From the NCBI GenBank assembly GCA_963726065.1, contig CAVSAU010000016.1, positions 620,001 through 684,000 on the forward strand: a stretch of 64,000 bases of DNA, written 5' to 3'. A model generated the notes under the pieces. The model worked only from the letters and a program-made list of their open reading frames with translations. It did no database searches and was not told where the DNA came from. This DNA comes from Neomesorhizobium sp963726065 (GTDB lineage Bacteria; Pseudomonadota; Alphaproteobacteria; Rhizobiales; Rhizobiaceae). The stretch's first letter is position 1; every line of letters starts with the position of its first letter. Made by a program: the position numbers and the translations under genes. Shown here piece after piece: positions 27,040 to 36,925 of this stretch.

Positions 27040-28446
27040 TCACTTTGCGCGCTCCAGCGGCGGGGCCTTCCATTGGCCGTCCAGCGCTTCGGGCTTCGGC
27101 CAGTAGAGGCGCATCACCGCGAAGAACGGGCCTTTCGGCACCGGCAGCCAGTTGCTCTCCTTGTCGGCGCCCGGCGAGGTCGTTCTGCAGGTAGAGCGTG
27201 ATCCCGCCGTCCGCGTCCTTCTTCAGCGTCGGCAGCATCGGCGAGTTGATCAGGTAGCGGTCGAGCGGGTTGGCGTAGAGCAGGCTCGACGGCAATTGGT
27301 AGAGCGTCAGCGACCAGAAGGCGTTGACCGGCGGCAACTGGCCGGGCGCGAAGCGAAGCGTGTAGCGGTTTTCGCCGTTGACCGGCTGGTGATCGGCGTC
27401 GGTGAAATAGACCGGATAGATCGCCTCGTCCTTGGAGTTGCCGTAGATGCCGAGCACCGCGCCGGACATGCGGCCATGTAGTCGTTCTTCAGGAACTCGC
27501 GCGTGCCGAACGAGTCGGCGCTCGATTCCTTGCCGGTGTCGATCTCGCGTTTCCTTGTGCTCCTTGAACGCGGCCCAGGCGTCGGCCATGCCGGCTTCGA
27601 CCGCCTTGCGGATCTCCGGCGAAAGGGCATCCGGATCGAACGTCTTGCCGCCGCCGATACCCAGCTTGGCGAAGCGCTCCATCAGCGCCGTTTCGGAGGG
27701 ATTGGTCGGGCAGAACTGCAGGATGAAATTCAGCTCGGTGAAGAAAGCCGGCGACGTCTTCTCGTCGCCGGCGCTGAGCGGTTTGAAGAAGTCGATCGGC
27801 GGCAGCGGCCGGCGGCGCAGGCTGTGCCGAGGAAGGCCGACAGCGGCTCGACCTTGTAGCCGGCCTGGATCGCCTTGACGTTGTCGATGTCGCCGGGATT
27901 GAACAGTTGCGTCCGATAGAGCACGAAGGCGAGCTCGGTTTCGGAACGGATCACCGCCTTGATTCCCTTCGGCGTCTCGCCCTTCCAGCCCGGCCCCGCA
28001 AGCAGATAGCTTGCCGGCCTCGTTGCCGGTGGCGCGGCTGCCGACATAGGCGAAGTTGAACGTGTACATGTCGATGAACTGCAGCGAATAGTAGCGCTCC
28101 TTCTCAATCGCCGGCACTGTGAAGACCAGCGGCTCGGCGCGCAGGTCGGCGCCGACGAAGGAATAGGGCGTGTCCGAATTGGGCGTCTGGATCGCCTTGT
28201 CGTCGGGCGTGTAGACCCGCGCCGTGTTGTAGAGCTGGTTCCAGCCGGTCTTGTATTCTGGATCGTTCTTGTCGACGAAATAGGAGTACTGGATCCGGTA
28301 GCTGTCGACGAGCGGGAAGCCGTTAGATGGTGGCCTCCTTCGCGATGGAGCGGGCCTTCGTCCGGCGAGATGTCGGCGGCCTGGGAAGACGGGACCGAGA
28401 GCGCGATGAAAGCTGCCAGAGACGTGGCGAAGACATCCAACTTCAT
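27040..28446 (-). CDS. DUF1254/DUF1214 secreted protein, frameshifted
   Basis: ATG at 28446 opens a signal peptide (LDVFATSLAAFIALSVPSSQA). The DUF1254 part includes VDSYRIQYSYFVDKNDPEY, NTARVYTPDDKAIQ and PNSDTPYSFVGADLRAEPLV; the DUF1214 part includes VNAFWSLTLYQLPSSLLY and DRYLINSPMLPTLKKD. The tail is WLPVPKGPFFAVMRLYWPKP to the stop at 27040. Several frame changes occur (near 28340, 28005, 27800, 27545, 27475 and 27180); at 28005 deleting one base restores NEAGK-YLLAGPGW. About 465 residues when joined. Such paired proteins are common in rhizobia and of unknown function. Confidence 0.8.
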
Positions 28447-29209
28447 AACCTACACCTTCCCAGTCGACGTGGCCGCCCCAGGTGCCCCAACGGTCCCAAT
28501 CGACGACCGCCGCAAATGCCGCTCCAGTAACGAACCCGGCCCAATAGGGCGCCGTCGGATAATAGTAGGAAGGATACGGCGCGTAGACGATCGGATCGCC
28601 GGTGACGACATAGCTTGGATCATAGAGCATTTCCGGCGGATAGGTCGGCACGTAGATCGTCTTGGGATCGGACGATTTGATGACGACGTTGTCGCCCTCG
28701 TTGACCACCTGGACCTGCTGGCTCGATTTGAGCACGCCTTTCGCCATGGCTTCGTCGCGCAACTGCTGTATTGCGACAAGCAGGTCCTTCTGCTGGTTCG
28801 CCGCCACGTCGCCAAGCTGTTCGGTCCAATCGAGGTCGTCATTCATCATCTTCACGACCTCGGGATAGTTGAGCAGCGAGATCACGCTGCCATCCCATTT
28901 GTCGTTCGGCTCCAGGTCGGGCGTCTTCTTCTTGTCGTCCAGGAATCGAGCCGCCTGAACGATCTGCAGCGGATAGAGCGACGCGGAAACGCAGAGCGCG
29001 ACGAGATCGTCCGGATAAAGCGCGATGCGCGCCGCCAGCACCTTGAGGTCGTCAAGCGAGAGCGGAGCGGCGGCTTCATCGGTTGCATCCGCGGAGGCCG
29101 CTGCGTCTGCGGGCGCGGCGGTTTGCGCGTAGGCTGGCAGATTGGCGGATGCGAGCAACGCCAGCACGAACCCTGCCGACCGAAAACCGAAAAGCGGAGG
29201 AACTTTCAT
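28430..29209 (-). CDS. DUF3300-domain protein, C-terminus missing
   Basis: Start MKVPPLFGFRSAGF at 29209, with a signal peptide (VLALLASANLPAYA) and a low-complexity Ala/Asp linker. The DUF3300 core follows: LSLDDLKVLAARIALYPDDL, LYPLQIVQAARFLDDKK, LLNYPEVVKMMNDDLDWTEQ, LLVAIQQLRDEAMAKGVLKS and YDPSYVVTGDPIVYAPYP. The domain then reaches GGHVDWEG and stops being recognisable where the next gene's start lies in another frame. Family members normally continue for 150 or more Asn/Arg-rich residues, so the gene is truncated or fused. There is no stop in this frame, which reads on into the DUF1254 gene. Confidence 0.75.
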
Positions 29210-29250
29210 CCGGGTACTGCCTGCAAGGAACGCCCTCTGCTTCCGACTTT

Positions 29251-29658
29251 TCACGGAGTGCATCGGTGGTAGGTGGTCAGAACGTCGGAGAAATTGGGAT
29301 CGAAACGTTCGAAGCTGTCTTTATCGATGATACGGAACGACACCGACATGTCGCTGAACATGATCGTGTCGGCGCAGGTCATCGAAATCGTGAGACGATC
29401 CTTCTCCTCACGCACCCGGCCCGCGGTGCAGACCGCATTTGCCCCGGTGATCTTTTTTCCAGAAACAATGATGCCGCTGTTCAGCGTGGCGCCGCGATCC
29501 TTGAACTCGGAATGGCCGTTGACCGTCTTGAACGTGTCGGTGCAACTCGTTCCTTCCGCCGTCCAAGCGCCTTGCAACGCATCGAGCGAGGCTGCCATGA
29601 GCTGGGTTGCGCCACCGAGCATGAGAGGCAAGGTGAGCAGGATTGCTTTCATGCGCAT
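29251..29658 (-). CDS. Hypothetical secreted protein
   Basis: 135 residues. ATG at 29658 is chosen because GGGGGAAG lies just upstream; a longer open frame exists but is not needed. A signal peptide (KAILLTLPLMLGGATQLMAA) is followed by a small beta-rich domain: LDALQGAWTAEGTSCTDTF, FKDRGATLNSGIIVSGKKI, MSVSFRIIDKDSFERFDP. Three Cys residues remain in the mature part. It looks like the small periplasmic proteins that begin with a LQGxW motif in rhizobia. It lies 41 bases upstream of the DUF3300 gene on the same strand. Function unknown. Confidence 0.7.
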   Translation of the reverse strand: MRMKAILLTLPLMLGGATQLMAASLDALQGAWTAEGTSCTDTFKTVNGHSEFKDRGATLNSGIIVSGKKITGANAVCTAGRVREEKDRLTISMTCADTIMFSDMSVSFRIIDKDSFERFDPNFSDVLTTYHRCTP

Positions 29659-30110
29659 GGTTCTTCCCCCGTTGCTGTCTGATGTCCTACTGTCCTGCCT
29701 GCGAAACCGCGAGCGGAATTGCGAAGGGATAGACCGCATCGCCTTCGGCCGGTTTTCCATATCGAACTTGCGGAAATACTTGATCCGGGTCGGCACCAGC
29801 AGCTTTCCGACCTCGAAACTGTAGACGATGATTGCTCAGATAGCGGCAACGCGTCACCTTTTCCCGTTCCGCTTGGCTTCCCATCGGCTCTGGTTCCGGC
29901 ATGATGCATGGCGGGCGGTACGCACGCCATCAGGTGTTTTCCTATTAGTTTCGGGGCCATCACCCTAAATGGCAACGATGCAGAGGCTTCGTCGCGCTGG
30001 AGCCGAACCGGGTATTTCCCCATCACATTAGCGGTAATCACAGGATCGTGCTTGCGGGATCGCTCGTGTATCATCGATCGACGCAAACGGATTACTTGCG
30101 AGGCCTGCGC
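29659..30110. other. 452-base region without a credible gene
   Basis: The stretch separates the minus-strand secreted-protein gene from the plus-strand response-regulator gene, so it should hold divergent promoters. Short frames exist on both strands but none has a ribosome site, family character or sensible composition. No clear -35/-10 pair, repeat or RNA was recognised. Confidence 0.5.
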
Positions 30111-30743
30111 ATGCTCAGGATTTTGATAGCCGACGACCATGAAATCGTGAGGAACGGGCTGCGCGCCATGCTGTCGGACGAGGATGGCTGGGAAATCGTC
30201 GCCGAAGCGGCCGACGGGCGCGACGCCGTCAGCCAGGCGCAGCGGACAAAACCCGACGTTGCCATCGTCGATTATGCGCTTCCCGTCATGAACGGTGTCG
30301 AAGCTGCACGACAGATTCGCCTGCATAGCCCGAAAACCGAAGTGCTCATTTTCACCCAGCACGACAATGAGGCATTGCTTCGGGATGTTCTGGAGGCCGG
30401 GATCAAGGGATATCTTCTGAAGAGCGATGCGGCAAAACACCTGATTCACGCGGTGGAAGCTCTTTCCACCCACCAGCCATTTTTCACCCGGTCGATGTCG
30501 GAGGCGCTGGTGCAGGCCTACCTGAGCAAACCGAACGGCTCGACGAGCGTGCTGTCCGTGCGGGAGCGCTCTGTCGTCCAGCTCATTGCGGAAGGCCACA
30601 GCAACCGCCAGGCAGCGACGCTGCTCAACGTGAGCGAGAAGACCATCGAAACCCATCGTGCCTCGGCCATGCGAAAACTCGACGCCCATTCGACCGCCGC
30701 ACTTGTTCGCTATGCCGTGCGCAATCGCCTGGTAGAACCCTAA
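30111..30743 (+). CDS. NarL/LuxR-family response regulator
   Basis: 210 residues. The receiver domain (1-120) has the acidic pair in LIADDHEIVRNGLRAM, the phosphoryl-acceptor Asp in DVAIVDYALPVMNG near residue 55, the Thr in LIFTQHDNEAL and the Lys in GYLLKSDAAKHL. The LuxR-type DNA-binding domain (about 145-205) is VLSVRERSVVQLIAEGHSNRQAA...VSEKTIETHRASAMRKL. ATG at 30111 fits the receiver start; longer frames upstream are not used. It faces the histidine kinase gene 15 bases away on the other strand, almost certainly its partner. Confidence 0.93.
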   Translation: MLRILIADDHEIVRNGLRAMLSDEDGWEIVAEAADGRDAVSQAQRTKPDVAIVDYALPVMNGVEAARQIRLHSPKTEVLIFTQHDNEALLRDVLEAGIKGYLLKSDAAKHLIHAVEALSTHQPFFTRSMSEALVQAYLSKPNGSTSVLSVRERSVVQLIAEGHSNRQAATLLNVSEKTIETHRASAMRKLDAHSTAALVRYAVRNRLVEP

Positions 30744-30758
30744 CGCCAGGCCCGAGTA

Positions 30759-32439
30759 CTAGCCCGGTACCGTGGCTGTCACTGTCGTGCCCTTGGCCCC
30801 GCTGGCTATTTCCAGCGTGCCGCCGAGCGCTTGCAGTCGTCCCCTCATGCTTGCCAGGCCGACACCTACCGCGGCCGCGTCGATCATGCCGCCGCCATTG
30901 TCGCTGACCGTGAGAAACAAGACGCTGTGGCTGCCTCCCCGTGGATTGACCAGCCGGATACGAGCCGTGGTGGCATCGGAATGGCGATGAATATTCGACA
31001 GAGCCTCCTGCACAACCCTGAAAACCGCCAGTTCCACGTGCCTCGACGGCCTCACGATTGCCAGTTGCGGCGCCACCCGCAACTCCACTTCGATGCCGCA
31101 GCGCTTTTCGAAGCCGCTGACGAGAAGTTCCAAGGCATTGGGAAGGCCTGACTCATCCAGCATCGGCGGATGCAGCAGGTAGGACAGCGTCCTGAGTTCC
31201 TGCTCGCTGCGGGAAATCAGGGCGGCGCACCGTTCAAGCGCCGCCCGGGCCTCGGCGTTCAGCGCCGGGTTTCTGCGAAGCGCAATTTCGATTTCGACAT
31301 TTGCACCAAGAAGGTTCTGGGCCGTGGAATCATGCAGGTCGCGGGCAATCTTGCGGCGCTCGCTATCCTGGGAAAGCAGCAGGCGGGACGTCGTCTCACG
31401 CAGCGCAACGTTCGATTCCGTGAGCGAAACCGCTCGTGAACGGGCGATGCTTGCCGAAACGAGAAATGCCGTCACGGCAAGGCCAAGGATCGATACATAC
31501 AGGAGGTTGGAACTGCGCCAGGGCTCAAGTACCTTGTTTTCGTCGACACCGATCGCCACCGCGAGCGGATAGCTGGCGAAATTCCTGAGCGCTACGGTAC
31601 GCGCCACGCCGGCGTTGTCCAGCAACCGATACGATCCCGGCGATGCCGGAAAAGCGCCATCGCGAAACAGCGCATGCGCTTGTGGGCCTGGTTCCGGGGC
31701 CGCGACGGGCGCAGGCGCTGCAACGATGACGGTTCCATCGTTCCTGCTGAGAACAGCCACGTCGGATTTCGACATGGCGCTGTCGAGAAGCTCCGAAAAA
31801 TAGGTTACCGGGATGGTCAGCAGCACCACGCCGTTGAAAGATCCGTCAGGCCCCTTCAGCTTCCGGCTCATCGTCATGGACCGAACCTTGCTGAGGTGGC
31901 TGATGACCGGCTCCCCCAGATAGGTGACGTCGTCGGCTGAAATCCCGGTGGAAGCGGAAATAGTCGAGGCCGCTTTCATCGACGGTTGAGGCCGGAAACC
32001 GGTTGCTGTGGCTTACCACATTGCCATCCGGTGAAAGCAGCTCGACGTCCACAATGTCGCGCATGTCCGCCTCGCGCTCGGACAGCATCTTGGAAATGTC
32101 AGGGGAATCCCTGATCTCCTGCCAGCTCATCCCCTCGACCCGCCTGACGATGTCGCCCAGCACGAGTTCGTTGGATTCGAAAACCTTCGACATGTGGGCT
32201 TCAAGGAGAGCGGTCCGCTGTGCGACCTCGACCGCAGCCGCGCCGAGCATCCGGGTCCGACTTTGCCATGCCGCAAGCAGGAACACCGCGACGACAAGAA
32301 GCGCGCCGGCCAGAAGCAACAGCCCATAGCGGGACAAATACAAGCGACGCAAGGATGGAATGCTATAGCTTGAGCGTGGTTTTCCACCAGCTAAAGCAGT
32401 GTCGGAAGTGCGCGTTAGACTGCTTTGAACAGCCGTCAT
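30759..32439 (-). CDS. NarX/UhpB-type sensor histidine kinase, one frameshift
   Basis: Two membrane helices (GLLLLAGALLVVAVFLLAAW near residue 40 and LLYVSILGLAVTAFLVSASIA near 320) flank a Cache-like periplasmic sensor. The cytoplasmic part has the HisKA_3 phosphorylation motif ERRKIARDLHDSTAQNLLG with the His, then the ATP-binding region VVQEALSNIHRHSDAT and VSDNGGGM. One extra T near 31945 breaks the frame between YFRFHRD and ADDVTYLGEPVISH; deleting it gives a protein of about 560 residues. The gene is convergent with the response regulator at 30111-30743. Confidence 0.88.
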
Positions 32440-32576
32440 GATGCCGCCTCATCCCCGGTCACGATAATTAATATCGAAGCCACCACGAAGTACAACCCAA
32501 TATTTTTGCTTCTCTATTGGCGTTGCGGCCGCGACCGAGCCCTGCACCGTCATCGAGGCTCGTCGCCTTCGCATAG

Positions 32577-32624
32577 GCCGATGGCATTTATCAACGCATT
32601 CTCGCGTTGATAAATGCCATCGGC
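32577..32624. repeat. Perfect 21-bp inverted repeat with 6-base loop
   Basis: Bases 32577-32597 are the exact reverse complement of 32604-32624, with ATTCTC between. The hairpin lies 17 bases beyond the 3' end of the SDR gene (32641, minus) and about 140 bases upstream of the histidine kinase start (32439, minus). No T run follows on either strand, so a simple intrinsic terminator is unlikely. Confidence 0.85.
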
Positions 32625-32640
32625 AACCTTCCAATCAATG

Positions 32641-33409
32641 CTACAGGCTCGTGGTGATGCCGCCGTCGATGACCAGCATGTGCCCGGTGACGAACGAGGA
32701 AGCCTTCGAGGAAAGAAACACGGCTGCGCCGATCAGTTCGTCGACATCGCCCCAGCGTCCGGCCGGCGTGCGGTTTTCCAGCCAGGCGGAGAATTTCGGA
32801 TCATCGACCAGCGCTTGGTTGAGCGGCGTTTTGAAGTAACCCGGCGCCAGCGCGTTGACCTGAAGCCCATGCCTGGCCCAATCGGTCGACATGCCGCGCG
32901 TCAGGTTGCGCACCGCGCCCTTGGTCGCCGTGTATGGCGCTATGCCCGGGCGCGCCAGTTCGCTCTGCACAGAGGCGATATTGACAATCTTGCCCTCGCC
33001 GCGCGCGATCATGAACCGCGCGACAGCCTGTCCGACAAAAAAGATGCTGGAGATGTTGGTGCGCAGCATCTGGTCCCACTTGTCGAGCGGAAAATCCTCC
33101 AGCGGGGCAGCGGAACTGCATGCCCGCATTGTTGATCAAGATGTCGATAGCGCCCTCCCCGCCTTCGATCGCGGCAACACCTTCGGCGACAGCTTTCGCA
33201 TCGGTGACGTCGAATGGCGCCGCCGAGACATCAAAGCCTTCAGCGCGAAGCTGCCGCGCCGCCGCCTCGACCTTCTCCGGGTTGCGGCCGTTGAGCACGA
33301 TCCTTGCCCCATGCCGGGCCAGGCCTCGCGCCAGTGCGTAGCCAATGCCTTGGCTGGAACCGGTGACCAGGGCGCGTCTGCCCTCAAGATCGAACAATGG
33401 AAAGGTCAC
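32641..33409 (-). CDS. Short-chain dehydrogenase (gluconate 5-dehydrogenase-like), one frameshift
   Basis: The N-terminal half reads FDLEGRRALVTGSSQGIGYAL (TGxxxGIG cofactor motif), LNGRNPEKVEAAARQL and DILINNAGMQFR. One extra base near 33105 breaks the frame; the rest continues PLEDFPLDKWDQML, VNIASVQSELARPG with the catalytic Ser, YTATKGAVRNL (YxxxK) and HMLVIDGGITTSL. The repaired protein is about 255 residues. The NNAGMQ and APGYFKTPLN motifs resemble IdnO-type gluconate 5-dehydrogenases, but 3-oxoacyl-ACP reductase-like members share them. No pathway neighbours help. Confidence 0.85.
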
Positions 33410-33550
33410 GCTTGGCGTCTCCGTTCAGCAATGCATTTCGGTTTCACGAATTTCAGCAGAATTCTTGCTGAAGCCACCGCATCCAGGAATGGTTTTCACC
33501 AAAAACAATGCTTTCGTCAAAAATCGACACTTGGCCAACGTCGAACGAGT

Positions 33551-33988
33551 TCATGAGAGGCCCAGCGCCGCACCCGCTACGAGAAGGTAACGCGCCGTCT
33601 TGGCGATCGCCACGATCGCCACAAAACTCCACAGCGGTTCGCGAAGGACCCCTGCAACGAGCGTCAGTGGATCGCCGATGATCGGCACCCAACTCAGCAG
33701 CAGCGACCATCTCCCATACCGGCGATACCACGCGGTTGCGCGGTCGAGTTGCGTCGCGCTGGCCGGAAACCACGGATGGTCGCGAAACCCTTCGATGCCC
33801 CTGCCAATCAGCCAGTTCACCACCGAGCCCAAGACATTGCCGAGGCTTGCCACCGCTATCAACGCTACCACCGGCAACGTGCCTTCGACGAGCAGGGCCG
33901 CAAGCACCGCTTCGGACTGGGCAGGCAGGATGGTCGCCGCCGCGAAAGCAGCGACGAATAACCCGCCGTAGACAGCAAGATCACTCAT
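33551..33988 (-). CDS. YqaA/DedA-like membrane protein
   Basis: 145 residues with about four hydrophobic segments (YGGLFVAAFAAATILPAQSEAVLAALL, VVALIAVASLGNVLGSVVNWLIG, SLLLSWVPIIGDPLTLVAG and FVAIVAIAKTARYLLVAGAAL). The motif LGNVLGSVVNWLIGR followed by SWVPIIGDPLTLVAG is that of the SNARE-associated (VTT) domain in YqaA proteins. Such proteins sit in the inner membrane; DedA relatives act in lipid carrier recycling. A 26-codon hydrophobic frame on the same strand ends at its start. Confidence 0.85.
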   Translation of the reverse strand: MSDLAVYGGLFVAAFAAATILPAQSEAVLAALLVEGTLPVVALIAVASLGNVLGSVVNWLIGRGIEGFRDHPWFPASATQLDRATAWYRRYGRWSLLLSWVPIIGDPLTLVAGVLREPLWSFVAIVAIAKTARYLLVAGAALGLS

Positions 33989-34065
33989 TGCGGGACCGCG
34001 AGGGAGAACGCGATTGCGACGAGGTTCATGGCAAGGGCGGTCGCCGCAAATCGCCAGAACGTCAT
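33985..34065 (-). CDS. Possible 26-residue membrane peptide ahead of yqaA-like gene
   Basis: ATG at 34065 opens MTFWRFAATALAMNLVAIAF then SLAVPQ and a stop overlapping the start of the YqaA-like gene (ATGA). It would be one membrane helix. No ribosome site is visible, so it may be a shadow, but the overlap and composition are those of a coupled small membrane protein. Confidence 0.25.
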   Translation of the reverse strand: MTFWRFAATALAMNLVAIAFSLAVPQ

Positions 34066-34312
34066 AGGTAGTGTCTTGGGCGGTAGGCCTGACTTTTCGG
34101 CGGTCCTTCGATGTTCATCGGTATCTCCAAAGCGTGATTTTCCCCGAGATAAACGTTCCAGCGGCAGGAAGCTCAAGGCCTTGCTCAGATTTTTTCGCCT
34201 GGACGAAGAACAGCCGGATGGTCTTCCCCTGCCTGCTACTCAGCCGCAACATTTCGTGGCATTGATCCAGATACGTTTGCGGTATTTCCGCTGCATCACC
34301 CAAGAGGCTTGA

Positions 34313-34744
34313 TTGACTACGACCCTGGAAGTGACCGGCGCGCCGCCGGAGGACGCGCTTGCCGTAATCGGCAAGAACCTGGCTGCGTTCAACGACAGCG
34401 ATGTGGGGCCGGCCGTAAAGGAGACACTCGCCGTGCTGGTGCGCGACGAGGCAGGCGTGATCGTAGCCGGCATTTCCGGTTACACCGCCTGGGGCTGGCT
34501 TTACGTGCAGTGGCTCTGGGTGGACGAACGGCTACGCGGCCAGAATATGGCCGCCAGGATGCTCGACGCGGCGGAGGCGGAGGCCGTCGCCCGGGGTTGC
34601 CACGGCGCCTATATCGACACGTTCAACCCCGCAGCGCTGAAAGCCTACCAGCGGCAAGGGTATCGGCCGTTCGGCAAGCTCGACGACTTTCCCCTCGGCC
34701 GCAGCAGGACCTTCCTGCAAGAAGAGCTGCCTGCCTCAAACTGA
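34313..34744 (+). CDS. GNAT-family N-acetyltransferase
   Basis: 143 residues, one GNAT domain. Beta strands 4-5 with the acetyl-CoA loop are seen in LYVQWLWVDERLRGQNMAAR near residues 60-80 (R-x-x-N in place of the usual Q/RxxGxG/A), followed by the helix MLDAAEAEAVARGC and the late strand AYIDTFNPAALKAYQRQGYR typical of the family's C-terminal half. The start is TTG at 34313 behind AGAGG. Acceptor substrate unknown. It is convergent with anmK, 11 bases away. Confidence 0.85.
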   Translation: MTTTLEVTGAPPEDALAVIGKNLAAFNDSDVGPAVKETLAVLVRDEAGVIVAGISGYTAWGWLYVQWLWVDERLRGQNMAARMLDAAEAEAVARGCHGAYIDTFNPAALKAYQRQGYRPFGKLDDFPLGRSRTFLQEELPASN

Positions 34745-34755
34745 GGCCTGCATTT

Positions 34756-35882
34756 TCACTGCCCGGCGACGCGTCCGCCGCCCATCGGCTCCGGCACACC
34801 GGTGGTGCTGGGGAAGCTGATCGGCAGCCCGCGCAGCACGCGCACCGCGAGGAAGGCGAAGCACTCGGCTTCGATCGCGTCGCCCCGCCAGCCGATCGCT
34901 GTCGGCGGATACCACCTCGACGCCGGCGCGGCTTGCCAGCATCGCCATGATCGTCGGGTTGTGGCGCCCGCCGCCGCAGACGACGAGTTTTTTCGGCCGC
35001 CGCGGCAGCAGGTCGAGCGCCTTGCCGACGGCGCTCGCGGTGAAGGCCGTGAGCAGTCGCCGCGCCGTCCTCGGTGCCAAGCCCCTCGGCCATCGCTGCG
35101 GTGAAATCGAAGCGGTCGAGCGACTTCGGATAGGGCGCAGCTGAGATAGGGATGCTGAAGCAGCTCCGCGAGCCGCGCTTCGTCGACCGTGCCGGCCGCC
35201 GCCAGCGCGCCGTCGCGGTCCATGTCGCCGAGCCCCTGCGCCTTGATGAAATCGTTGAGCGGCGCATTGGCCGGGCCGGTGTCGAAGGCGACGATATCGC
35301 CTTCGCCGTCCCACCAGGTGATGTTGGCGACGCCGCCGAGATTGAGGACCGCCGTTTCGCCGCTCGCCCCGATGCGCCCGCAGCAGCGCCTGGTGATAGA
35401 TGGCCGCCAGCGGCGCGCCCTGCCCGCCGGCGCGCACGTCGGCGGAGCGGAAATCATAGGCGACTTTGGTACGCCGAGCAGTCGATGCATCAGCTCGCCG
35501 TCACCGAGCTGGCGCGTCGCGCCCGACTCGTCCCGGCTGCGGCGCGCGATGCAGCACCGACTGGCCGTGGAAGCCGACGACGCCGATGTCCGCCATGTCA
35601 GGCCGTTGCTTTCGACCAGCTCCCTGACGGCCGCCGACTGCGCGCGCGTCAGCGCCTCTTCGGCTTCGCGCGAAGATCGCCGGCTCCGGCCCGTCGAAGT
35701 TCCACTTGCGCGCCTGGCGTCAGCGTCTCCTCGAGCAGGTCGCGGATCGACTGCGGATAGGGCGCCAGCGTGTAGGCGCCGAAGGTCTCGATGCGCTCGC
35801 CATCGGTCTTGAGCAGCGCGACGTCGATGTTGCCGTCGAGCACGGTGCCGGTCATCAGGCCGACGGCCCAGATTGGCTTCAT
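34756..35882 (-). CDS. anmK: Anhydro-N-acetylmuramic acid kinase, multiply frameshifted
   Basis: AnmK cleaves and phosphorylates 1,6-anhydroMurNAc to MurNAc-6-phosphate in cell-wall recycling. Visible pieces, in order and in changing frames, are WAVGLMTGTVLDGNIDVALL (the family start motif), AVLNLGGVANITWWDGEG, VAFDTGPANAPLNDFI, SLDRFDFTAAMAEGL, LLTAFTASAVGKALDLL, KLVVCGGGRHNPTIMAML and VPEPMGGGRVAGQ at the end. Single-base insertions near 35140 and 35060 were located by hand, and others are evident. About 370 residues when repaired, the normal length. It closes the MurNAc operon, whose murQ removes lactate from the product. Confidence 0.9.
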
Positions 35883-35886
35883 AAGT

Positions 35887-36925
35887 TCAGGCTCCGTTGA
35901 TGAGGTCGCCGACCGCTCGCCGAAGCTCGACGATGCCGCTGTCGAAATGTCGGCGTCGGATGGATGCGATTGGTGAGCAGGGTCCACGCCGTGCCCTCGG
36001 CGAAATCGATCCACAGGCCGGTGCCGGTGAAGCCGGTATGGCCGATGGTTTCGGGCGCTGCAGCGGTCGCCGCCCGACCAGCCCTCGTAGGCGTGCTCCC
36101 AGCCATGCGTGCGCTTCTGCGATAGCGGCGTGCGCATCAGCGCGATGGCGTTGGTGGAAGCGCCGCGCCGTCAAGCAGGCCTTGCGCGAAGTCGAGCACC
36201 GAACCGGCAGTGCCGAACAGGCCGGCGTGACCGGCGCCCTGCAGCGCCAAGCAGTTCTCGTCGTGCACTTCGCCCGACAGCACGCGGTCGCGCCAGGTGC
36301 AGTCTTCGGTCGCCGCGGCGCTTTGCGGGATCGGCGGCCCAGGCGAAGCCCGGGCCGGCATCCATGTCGCGGATCGGATTTCCCGCTGAGACGCTCCAGC
36401 GCAATGCCGAGCAGGATGAAGTTGATGTCGGAATAGACCGGGCTCGCCTTCCCGCCACTCGCGCTGCAGGACGAAGGCGCGCAGCAGGTCCGGATCGCTG
36501 CCATAGGTGTAGATCGGCTCGACCGCCGGGAAAGGGCGTCTGGTGGCCGAGGCACTGGCGGAAGGTGACCTTCCGCTCCCAGGCATTGGCGGATCGTACT
36601 GGCGAAAGTCGGGAAGCACGGTGATCAGCGGCGCGTCGAGATCGATCACTGCCGCTCTCGCGCCAGCGCCAGGATGCGCGGCGTCGTGAAGATGACCTTG
36701 GTCAGCGAGGCGAGATCGAACCAGGTGTCGTCCGTCATCGGGCGCATCTTCGGGACGATCTGCGCCGAGCCGACCGCGCGAACAAGCCGCTCGCCGCCGC
36801 GTCGACGACGCCCGAGCACGCCGCCGGAATGCGCCTCTCCGCCACCGCATTGTGCAGCGAGGCGAAGGCGCGATCGAAGCGCGCTGCCAGCTCCGTATCG
36901 GAGCGGACAGGCGTGACAAATTGGC
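35887..36925 (-). CDS. Serine hydrolase of the beta-lactamase/PBP-C family, frameshifted
   Basis: Pieces in order are ELAARFDRAFASLHNAVAER, the active-site TWFDLASLTKVIFTTPRIL (SxxK), VIDLDAPLITVLPDFRQYDP, the middle SDINFILLGIALERLSGK (YxN-type position as SDIN), HAGLFGTAGSVLDFAQGLLD, RTHGWEHAYEGW and GHTGFTGTGLWIDFAEGTAW with the HTG triad element. That is the class C beta-lactamase/EstB fold, about 345 residues when repaired. It lies between the importer ATPase gene and anmK, so a role in trimming muropeptides or anhydro-sugar derivatives is likely. No lipoprotein or signal sequence is evident; the exact start is uncertain. Confidence 0.8.

Noticed and set aside
26648..29263. A single 871-codon minus-strand gene
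   Set aside because: It is a chance chain of pieces from three genes (DUF3300, DUF1254, DUF1214), each with its own signal peptide; the frame changes inside it show that it is not one protein.
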